In this document: positions 55,186 to 64,000 of the stretch, in pieces
Position numbering within the stretch: position 1 is the stretch's first letter
How the letters are laid out: each line of letters starts with the position of its first letter
DNA from: Eunapius fragilis
Lineage: Eukaryota > Porifera > Demospongiae > Spongillida > Spongillidae
Length of the DNA stretch: 64,000 nt
Reading direction: 5' to 3'
Assembly (NCBI GenBank): GCA_963681505.1
Contig: OY811983.1
Location: 6,192,501-6,256,500, forward strand
Notes under the pieces: generated by a model
Databases searched by the model: none
Seen by the model: the letters and a program-made list of their open reading frames with translations, nothing else
Told to the model about the DNA's origin: nothing
Position numbers and translations under genes: made by a program

Positions 55186-55674
55186 ATGATGGACACCTAC
55201 TCCCGTCATCACATCAAAATTATGAAGGTGGCCCTTGTAAGGACGGGCCGGGTCTGTAGTAGTCTAGCTATGTATTCATGTCTTGCATCCACTGCTCCCA
55301 GTACGTTTAGCCTCTGCCACAAGCCTATATTCACGAGGCGGCAAATTAACTACAAAACATTTCCTTGTTTACTTTTTGCTTTTTTCGTTGAAGGCAATTG
55401 CGATAATACGACAGAAACCAGATAGTATTCAAATTCGCGAGTATACAGAGAGGTTAGCGCTCCAATTCGCCAAACTTCAAGGGAACTGGCGCCACAAGGT
55501 ACTGCATTGGGTAGATAAAGTACTAATTGGCCAACCATTTAATTCTAACAGGCGCTGAAGCTAGAACAAGAACTCTTGCACACGCGACAAGAGCTCATTC
55601 AATACCATCTCCTTTGTCCTCAGCTTCGTGGTGCAGGTTAGTATAGAACTGCTTTCACGTTGAAGTGAGGAGTT

Positions 55675-55715
<41 letters not shown>

Positions 55716-57120
55716 GAATTGCAGGAAAGGTATCACATTTTGCCTCAAGCTCCTCCATCAACTGTTTGCAGTACATGTACTGTGGATGGCGCAGCTTCAA
55801 ACTCAAATAGCAGTCAGACCAGTGTGTCTGTGAGCAGGGAGAGAATAAGGGCACACGTAACATTCCTTTCTAGTGGTGAGTGTGAAAGATACTGAAGAGG
55901 GAAATGGGCGGAGCCAGAGTCCCCCCCATAAAAAAACTTTGGGATCATGTAGGGTCCGACCTTTGGTACTGTGTGTGTACTTCGAAACACCTATCAGCTT
56001 GACATTATTTGCATCATAGGTTCGTAACCGTAAGGGGATATGACCTAAGTTAGTGGGGGCAACAATGCATGTGTGAGGGGTTGGGGGGGAGGGGGGGGGG
56101 CTTATTGGTGTGCGTATTGTTGGATGCTGTATCTTGTGGACAAGAAAGCAATGAAAATGACAGTGAAAAACAAGATTGTGACTGTATGTTAATGTATGTT
56201 CGGTATTTCCTCTCTTCGACTTTTAAGTCTGCCAGGCTGAGGTGACAGGTCATGGGGGGGGGGGGGGGGGTCATTGTTGTCCCTATGGACTGCAGTGTTT
56301 GTTGAAGTGGGTCCATCTTTGTGCTGGAGTACCAGTGGCCTGCAGAGAGGAAAGTAAATCACACCTACTGGGGGGGGGGGAAACATTCATTTGGCCCTAA
56401 GCAAACTGTCTGTGTTCATAGCACACCCTATCCATCCTCTTTATCTTCTAACTAGGCAATAGACTCAAAGGTTGCAATTTTATCAATGCCAATCACCACT
56501 GATTAGTTAAGTATAATCATTGTAACCCCACCTGATAATCATAAGGTCACCTTGGAGCCATGTGGGAAGAACAAAGCACATTCATTTGGCCCTAAGCAAA
56601 CTGTGTGTGTTTATAGCACAACTCACCTTTTAAGTAGAGGCACGCTGGGTAAAAAGGTGAAGGGGGGGGGGGGGGCTGAAATTTTGCTGTGTCATTGTGT
56701 TCTGTTCATTTCATGCCTTGTCACCATAGGAGATCACCCACACGATCACAGACACTGCAAGCAAGACTGTAATACCATCATACAAACTGTAACTGCACAT
56801 AGTTTTATTTGTATGCATTAATACCATAGTAATACGTGGTTTTATAACCACAGTCAGCTTGCAGTGAGAGCACCCACATCTTCACAGAGCACCCACACAT
56901 CAGAGCACACACACCATCACAAGCACCCACACAACACACCATCAAGAGCACCCACACCATCACAAGCACCCACACATCACAGAGCACACACCATCACAGA
57001 GCACCCACACATCACAGAGCACACACACCATCACAGAGCACCCATACCATTATGCTACCTAAATTTGTTAGTCATCACCAGTACACTGGACGACTACACA
57101 TACCTCGCTGTGTGTGTGTG

Positions 57121-57179
<59 letters not shown>

Positions 57180-58072
57180 CATAACATGGTGCATTGACAT
57201 AATAGTGCACTGTGCATGTTGACTGGACTTGGGTGATGAGTACTCTTCAATACAGTGCACCTGTACTTTGGTATAATGTACATTCCAATAACACACACTC
57301 AAGCCAGCAGTGTGTGGACTGTGGCAGCATGATGTCATACCAGTTGGTGTGTGGACCGTGACAGCGTAATATTGCATCGGTTGGTGTTCACTGTACCGAA
57401 GAACAGGTGCACTGTATTGAAGGGTACACTTCACCCACAAGTCCTTTCAGATAGTCCATACCATCACAGTTACAACATATATGCACTTGTGCAACTGCTT
57501 AATGTCCCAAGCACACTAACCATGTTATGTCACATGCTCACACAATATACTGTTTTTTTTTTTTTTTTTACTTGTAGGCCACAATGTTTGTTACTGTGGT
57601 GTATGTTACCTGCATGCTGTCATGTAACGAGACTATTGCATCTGGTGCACCAATGTGCCAGGGGTGCGGTCTCAATTGTTTTAACCGGCCTAACAGGTTT
57701 GTCCTGGACCATAATAATAATATTATAATGAATGATATTAGATGTTTATCTATCCAACCTGTGCTGAATTCTGAACCTCGTGTTTCGTTGTAGTGTGCTT
57801 TGATACGTATTCTTTGTTTGTGTTGGCCTCGTGAGTGCGCGCTTGCCAATGGGATGCTTTGTGGGTGCTGCTTCCATCTAAGACCGCGGTTACGTTACAT
57901 GGGTTTTCATCTGATGATGCCCTCTCTGTTACAGTTTCATCACTGATGCACTCCAACCACTGTCTGTCACTGGTGGGTGTGGCAGATCTTCGCACTGCAG
58001 TGCAGGACACAGTGATTGATGCTGTAAAAGGTAATATGTGCCACAAACATTGCACACACACAGTGACACATA

Positions 58073-58113
<41 letters not shown>

Positions 58114-59010
58114 ACACACCATAAACTATTTGTAGTGTGTTTTGATACTTGCAGTATTAGTGTGCCAAAGATGCAAACACTGCAGTTTTTATCTCCCTGT
58201 GATAGCCCTCAATGACGTCCTGGAATCAGGGGCTCCCATTCCTGAGCACCAGACCCTTGAAGCAGCAGTCACTGCTGTGAGAGGTAATGGATACCCGACT
58301 GCACACTGATTTTTTAAAGAGCCCCATTCTGACCTCCACGCAGATACTATCCGGTCACCCTTAATGCTTCCGTTTGAGAGCGAGCTGTTGGGTTGTTGTG
58401 AAGAGTTGATGAGGGGATTAGTCAAACATCTCATAAGTCAGCAGGGGAAGGTGTGCATGGGTGTGGCATGTCTGAAGCATATTTTAATTACCTCACTCCC
58501 CTTCCCTCTCCCCCCCCCCCCCCCCCCCCAAATAAGGATGTAGTGCTATCCCTCCAATCAGCTCTCTGCATACTGTGTTCATTCCCACAACTGTTCTCAA
58601 GGGCTTTGGATGAGCTGGTTGATCAGATCAGCACCTGTTCACAACTGCTACAGAACAGCTTGAAAGGTAGAGGAGACATGCAAGAGCTGTGAATTGGGCA
58701 TTATTTAAAATACTCATCAGACGTGGCCTCTGCTGCTTCTGTTTCTGTTGTTGCCTTGGCCACTGTACTTACTGCACTTGAGGGGCTTTTATCAAAGTAC
58801 AGCTGTGTACATCTTCCCCAGGAGAGTAAGTTCAAAATGTATATATATTTTAACGTTTGGCCCATCACACATTTACCTCAAATGCATTTAGCAAGGAGGA
58901 GGCTTTTGGAGAAGTTGGACTCTTCCCTGTTGGGATTGGCTGTGACCTTTCCCCTCTTCTCCTATGCTGTGTGGAGACTAGCAGTCTATCTGCAGCCACC
59001 ATCAGAGTGA
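55186..59010 (+). CDS. MEI4: MEI4, meiotic double-strand break formation protein, 12 exons
   Basis: In animals MEI4 works with REC114 and IHO1 on chromosome axes to let SPO11 make meiotic breaks. Exons: 55186-55236, 55394-55498, 55552-55636, 55717-55875, 56730-56788, 57578-57668, 57935-58030, 58206-58283, 58344-58450, 58537-58666, 58721-58825, 58892-59010. Phases join to 394 residues; vertebrate MEI4 is about 385. Exon 2 reads AIAIIRQKPDSIQIREYTER, matching the conserved N-terminal region that binds REC114; the last exon ends with FPLFSYAVWRLAVYL, matching the conserved C-terminal motif. The middle is poorly conserved, as usual for this protein. The exons at 56,730 and 57,578 are placed by phase and splice sites only and are the least certain. 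The acceptor of intron 3 is an (AC)n run, and that of intron 9 follows a poly-C run. The gene is tail-to-tail with PIK3R4. Confidence 0.85.
55676..55713 (+). repeat. (AC)n at the 3' splice site of MEI4 intron 3
   Basis: The repeat ends three bases before the AAAG acceptor of exon 4. Confidence 0.85.
57110..57178 (+). repeat. (TG)n microsatellite in MEI4 intron 5
   Basis: About 30 TG units; complementary AC runs occur at 55,676 and 58,074 in the same gene. Confidence 0.95.
58074..58112 (+). repeat. (AC)n microsatellite in MEI4 intron 7
   Basis: An AC run between the exons ending 58,030 and starting 58,206. Confidence 0.95.
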
Positions 59011-59236
59011 AGAAACAGCACCATTATGTGTAGAATGAGTGCACTTCGCATACATGCTGTCTTAATACTTGTTCTATATATCTCTGAACACATGGCCCAT
59101 CTGTTTGCTACTTTGAATAATACCTTTGTGTAATATTATAATACAACACAATGCAAAATAATGAACACCACAGATCCACCAAGAAAAAAAAAGACACACA
59201 TCACGAGTGAACGTTTTTTTTTGGTTGGGAAGACAG

Positions 59237-59497
59237 CTACTTCCATAGTTTGAGGATACCATCATGTGAAGCACTGACAATAAACTGCTGGTTAATGGCC
59301 AGGTCTGTTATGAAGTCTACATGGGACTCAGTGTCTGTCTGTTCGTCAGCTGCGTTTGAGCTTCCCGAGTCCTGCGGATTTTTCATCTCACGAAACACCT
59401 CCACGCCTTCTATAACCTGTGTCCTGGTGAGGGTGTGATGGGATGGAAAATGTTCTAGGGGTTACAACAGAATGTCCTGGAGATTACTGATGTGCTT

Positions 59498-59536
<39 letters not shown>

Positions 59537-62500
59537 AAACCAAACATAAGTAGGATGCGCAAGCAGACCAAGCATGGGCACTAAATAGGGACGTAGGGGT
59601 GAAAGTCATTACTAAGGATGGACATCACCCATCCACCCTCCATTCCTTAGAGCGTGCACGCACTTGAAGCTGGCGTGAACGTTCTTTGAGTTGGCAGGAT
59701 TGACGACATGGCTGCACTGTGATGGCTCAAGCAAGTTCCATAGCCGGATAGTCCTGTCCGTACCCCCAGTCAGCACAACTGGACTGTTGTCCACTATGCA
59801 GGTGGTCATCCCTCTCACACTATGCAACTGAGCAGGCTGCAGACACAGGAACAGCAGTGACAATGGGTAATGGGAGCTTCTCCCCCTCTCACTCCAAACA
59901 CCACTAGAACACAGCTACAAATAATACACCAACCACACCTACAGCACACACTACACATATGTGGGGACTACAGGGCAAAGCTTCAATTAGCTGCACAGTA
60001 TTGCCTTTAAAAACATTTGAAAATCATACACAGTTGTTAGTGATCAACAGGCCCATTACATCACTGCAAGTGGCCCATTACATCACTGCAAGTGGCCCAT
60101 TACATCACTCCAATGGTGGCCCATTACATCACTGCAAGTGGCCCATTACATCACTGCAAGTGGCCCATTACATCACTCCAACAGTGGCCCATTACATCAC
60201 TCCAACAGTGGCCCATTACATCACTCCAACAGTGGCCCATCACATCACACTCAGCCTACATTGTTGGACATCTCTCCAAAGGGTTGGGCTGGACCAGTCC
60301 ACAACATCTGCCTCCTTGTGGCTGTCTCCATGTCCCAGATGGAGACCTCATTGTTACCACTGACAGCAGAAATGATGGAGGAGGGCTGGGTGGGATGTGG
60401 CTTGAGCTGATACACATGATGAATGTGTGCTTTTATTAGAGAAAGAGATCGAGGAGGAGGAGAGAGGGGAGAGGGAGTGAGAGAAAAGGAGGGTGGAGGT
60501 AAACAAAGGAGACACATTAGTGACCTGATTCATGTGACCTTACTCTTGCCATGTCCTGTGTGCTGCCAATGTCTGATTGGCAGCTGGAACCGCATATCCC
60601 ACACCACATGATACCCGAGGCTGGTTCCTATAGCAACCCAGTTCTCAAGTGGATCCACTGCCATAGACAGAGTTAATCCTAAAAAGGGGTGTGGATAATC
60701 AGATAGTAAATGAAAATGGTGTACATGCATGATCACATGACCACCCACACGGATCACATGCACAATCACATGACTGCCCATGTGCATCACAAGCACAATC
60801 ACATGACCATGTTGCTACACTTGTGCACAACAAGGATATGCATAGAACTTATGTTCAAGTACAATGTGCTAGTGTGTGTACACACACACAACACACACAC
60901 ACACAAACACACACACAAGCACACACACAGTACTTGTTACTTGTTACATAGGATGGGTGGGGTAGAACACACGACAAAACATACATGCACATGTAAGCCC
61001 TTTGAAGCTGGTATGAAGAAGTGGAACGATCCAATAACTAACTATTCTATCACACATATACCTATATGCACATAGGTGAAGGTGAAGGACTGGGGACCCC
61101 GCAGATAATACTACAGCTCATATTGACATGGAATATTGGTGCCCCATCACTAGGTAAGGGATATCATATGAGCCCTTACTCCTCCAAGGGCAATCTGCTT
61201 GCTGTAGACTAAAGCAGTGAAGGGGGTGTGGCATTTGGCACAAACCTCATGCACCACGGGGTCAGGTCTCACATCTGACTCCTCCTGACACCAAACTCAC
61301 CGAACCTTCCGTTATTGGTGAGGTTCCACACTCCCCGATTTGAGCGTAGGTCCACCCCACACAGCTTGCCCCTGGTGGTGGCCAGGCAGAGCACGTTCTG
61401 CCCCCCAGAGGTGAACTGGCTCATGTCCACCACTGTACCATGGGTCACAGGGTCAAAGGTGAATTCATTTCTTAGGGTCTGAACTTTGCGAGAATTCCGA
61501 GTTGGAGCCTTTGACGTTTCCAAGCTTGAGGGAAGGGGAAGGGAAGGAGGGGGAGGGAGAAGGGGAGGAGGGGAGAGGAGGATGGGGAATGTGGAAGGGG
61601 TAAGGAGGAAGGAGGAGGGGAGAGGAGGAGGGGGAGAGGGGGAAGGAGGATGGAAGAGGGGAAGGAGGCAGAAGAGGGGAAGGAGGAGGGGAGAGGGGGG
61701 TAAAGCAAGGAGGAGAGGAGACAGAAAGGTTTAGATAATATGACCTACATGTATTTATGAAAAAGTAACTAACTCAAATACACGGATGAAGCCTTGGTCA
61801 GATGCTGCTGCCACACACTTGTTGTTGCAGCAAAATGTTCCAGACTTCATCTTTCCTTCTACAGTGAGACAGTAGGAGGAGAATGAATGAGAAAAGTGAA
61901 AATGGTAAGCTATATATTTACAGTGTGTAGATCACACCCATCCACAATGCACTGCACACAATGCACACCTACACCCACCCACATATGTTGCACTCACTCT
62001 GGTGAGAATATGTGTGTTTGGATCTGCTGATGGTATGTTTGCCTTCTGGTTTCAGGATGTCCCACACCTTGGTGGTACCATCATCCGAAAAGGTAACAAA
62101 GATTGTGCTATCCTGCATCACACATATTCTTAAAGAGGCGGTGATGAGAAGAGTGATGGTGATGAGAGGAGTGAGGGTGATGAGAGGAGTGATGGTGATG
62201 AGGAGTGATGGTGATAAGAGTGATGGTGGAGTGATGGTGATGTAAGGAGTGAGGGTGATGGGAGGTGTGATGGTGATGAGGAGTGATGGTGGTAAGAGGA
62301 GTGAGGGTGATGAGTGATGGTGATGAGGAGTGAGGGTGATGAGAGGTATGATGGTGATGAGAGGAGTGAGAGTGATGAGAGGAGTGATGGTGATGAGAGG
62401 AGTGAGAGTGATGAGTGATGGTGATGAGGAATGATGGTGATGAGAGGAGTGAGGGTGATGAGAGGAGTCATGGTGATGAGAGGAGTGAGGGTGATGAGAG

Positions 62501-63883
62501 TGAGGGTGATGAGAAGTGAGGGTGATGAGGAGTGAGGGTGATGAGAGGAGTGAGGGTAATGAGAGGAGTGAGGGTGATGAGGTATGATGGTAATGAAAGG
62601 AATGAGGGTGATGAGAGGAGTAAGGGAGATCAATTGAAAATGAGAATGAGCATGGCCTTGGGGTAGGGATAACCCAACTAACTTGTTAATGGCTGCCCTG
62701 TGTTCAGACATGTGAGCCACCAACTGTCCCCTTGGAGACCAGCTGCCCACAGTGACAGCAGTAACACCAAAGAACAAAAATGGTTGAGTTAAAACTCACT
62801 TAGGTGAGGACTGAAAGCAGGCATTCCTTGCTAGGTCATGGTCCATGGTACGCATGTCTGTATGTAATTGTGGGAGATGAGGAGGGGGATGTGAAAGGGG
62901 GGGGGGGAGAAGGGAAGGAGGGGGAGGGGATGGGAAAGGGGGAAGAAGGGAGGAGGGGGAGGGGGAAAGGGAGGAGGGGGAGGGGGAAAGGGAGGAGGGG
63001 GAGGGGGAAAGGGAGGAGGGGGATAATATTAATATATTGTGCACCTTGAATATATTGTTCCTTCTTGTCTTGCAGTAAGTCGTCAAGGTTCCTCAGACAT
63101 GTACCCGTGTGTTCCACTACAGAGGGGCAGGGTCAAAACTAGGCACCCACAGAAAGTCACAACATCCCCCTACCTTTTCCAAATGAAATCTGAGCACTGT
63201 AATTGCCATGGCTAGAACTAACCCACAGGACGCATGTATAACTACACTTGTCTGAACTGCGTCCAACTTACTTCTTACTAGGAAGGTTCTGTTGCTGCTG
63301 TTGAATGACAGGGTTGGGGGAGGGGTCAAGGGCAGGACTGGGGGAGGGGTCAAGGGCAGGACTGGGGGAGGGACCAAAGGCAGGACTGGGGGAGGGGACG
63401 GCCATTTCCTGAAGCATGCACAGGTCTTCATCTGTGGTCCTATGTTCTGTTAGGTGGTTGATAGGTGCGATCAAAATGGTGGGCGTGGTGGGAGGAATGT
63501 AAGATGGCGCAGTTGGGCAGCAATAAGCTGACTCAGTAAACCTTTGTCATCTACATGTACATGTACCAGGTACGTGTATGCATTACATATACATGAGAAC
63601 AGGTCCCATCACATTGATCATTCCTCTTAGCACACTCTCCCCTCCCCCTCCCTCCCCTCTCCGCCGTCCACTGTCACGTACCCTGGGGGGTTGATCCAGA
63701 ACTTCCACAGCCCCTCCCCTCGCTCACGGGGACGTAAGCCTTTGGTCCCCCCCCTGGCACGGGCACAGGATCAGCCTTGACTTGAATGGGTGGGCCTTGG
63801 TCTGTGAGCTGCTCTGGTGCCTTGAGAGGCTCGACCATTGAGTGGTTCGGTAGATCACTGAACATGTAGTCCCACTCCTCATT
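59237..63883 (-). CDS. PIK3R4: PIK3R4 (VPS15), C-terminal WD40 half, partial, runs off right edge
   Basis: VPS15 is the pseudokinase scaffold of the VPS34 class III PI3-kinase complexes in autophagy and endosome sorting. The visible part is the linker and WD40 propeller. Pieces from 5' to 3': 63,883-63,682 (EEWDYMFSDLPNHSMV), a Pro/Ser/Gln-rich exon near 63,410-63,270, LRNLDDLLQDKKEQYIQG near 63,090, SPRGQLVAHMSEHRAAIN near 62,720, FVTFSDDGTTKVWD near 62,080, VAAASDQGFIRVFE near 61,800, VVDMSQFTSGGQNVLCLAT near 61,400, VVWDMRFQLPI near 60,590, SGNNEVSIWDMETATRR near 60,330, VVLTGGTDRTIRLWNL near 59,760 (exon 59,836-59,664) and the last exon 59,423-59,237 ending SASHDGILKLWK before the stop. 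WDMRFQLPI, GNNEVSIWDMET and the closing blade match human PIK3R4 as I remember it. Introns carry long minisatellites. No frame break is seen. Confidence 0.9.
60055..60245. repeat. 23-bp tandem repeat in a PIK3R4 intron
   Basis: About eight units of GGCCCATTACATCACT followed by GCAAGT or CCAACAGT. Confidence 0.9.
61525..61725. repeat. Purine-rich tract in a PIK3R4 intron
   Basis: GGAGGGGGAGG-type sequence on the plus strand (CT-rich in the transcript), close to the splice acceptor of the exon near 61,520. Confidence 0.85.
62135..62640. repeat. GTGATGAGAGGAGTGA minisatellite in a PIK3R4 intron
   Basis: Many 9-18-bp variants of GGTGATGAGAGGAGTGA. Open frames on the other strand (rich in Ser, His, Pro, Leu) are products of the repeat. 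Confidence 0.92.
62880..63022. repeat. GGGAGGAGGGGGA repeat in a PIK3R4 intron
   Basis: Four near-identical units of about 20 bp (GGAGGGGGAGGGGGAAAGGG) inside a longer purine tract. Confidence 0.9.
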
Positions 63884-64000
63884 CTAAATATTTAAAAGAC
63901 AAGACTCTCCATTCCTATGTATGAGTGCACACCTGCACATACACATATTATCACTGGCAACACCCTCCCCACGCACACCCCATCTCCTGCTAAATAGATG

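Noticed and set aside
61170-61250. Additional PIK3R4 exon
   Set aside because: A short open stretch (CAKCHTPFTALVYSK) lacks a clear splice pair and does not match the propeller; left unassigned.
62130-62777. 215-codon minus-strand frame rich in Ser, His, Pro and Leu
   Set aside because: Most of it is the intronic minisatellite; only the short part around SPRGQLVAHMSEHRAAIN is a PIK3R4 exon.

Overview
The window looks like nuclear DNA of an invertebrate animal, most likely a non-bilaterian; a sponge is my guess, not proven here. The evidence is GT-AG introns (often short), animal genes (PIK3R4, MEI4, an acyl-CoA delta-9 desaturase, a JIP3/4-like scaffold), a BEL/Pao LTR retrotransposon, fragments of a LINE with a restriction-like endonuclease, many palindromic MITEs, dinucleotide repeats and long poly-G/C tracts. 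A 200-base gap of N sits at 1301-1500.

Layout. 59-785 (-): the first three exons of a coiled-coil gene that runs off the left edge. 800-16,700: almost gene-free, holding nested MITEs (1841, 2589, 3643, 8225 with 8483 inside it, 14149, 15363), a tandem repeat (9270-9745), two broken LINE copies (10,640-13,960) and a broken two-exon gene split by a MITE (14,044-15,175). 16,771-25,781 (+): a 12-exon serine carboxypeptidase. Its last intron carries a complete TTAA-flanked DNA transposon (20,446-25,465) that encodes a 1371-residue protein on the opposite strand. 26,134-34,705 (-): a many-exon coiled-coil and beta-propeller gene, JIP3/JIP4-like, paralogous to the fragment at the left edge and convergent with the carboxypeptidase. 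35,868-42,756: a Mutator-like MITE split by an intact, young BEL/Pao element (36,160-42,081, one 1863-codon ORF). 44,050-47,905: three more copies of the same LINE family. 48,000-53,200: non-coding, with two large minisatellites. 53,279-54,274 (-): an intronless stearoyl-CoA desaturase. 55,186-59,010 (+): a complete MEI4 orthologue that I assemble from 12 exons. 59,237-63,883 (-): the WD40 half of PIK3R4 (VPS15), running off the right edge and tail-to-tail with MEI4.

How the genes relate. The host genes do not form one pathway. PIK3R4 acts in the VPS34 lipid-kinase complex, MEI4 in meiotic double-strand break formation, the desaturase in membrane lipid synthesis, the carboxypeptidase in lysosomal or secreted proteolysis, and the JIP-like protein probably in kinase scaffolding and kinesin/dynein transport. 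The strongest candidate for something undescribed is the TTAA-targeting transposon with an AT-hook and SAP-domain transposase and an expanded acidic repeat inside its presumed catalytic core.
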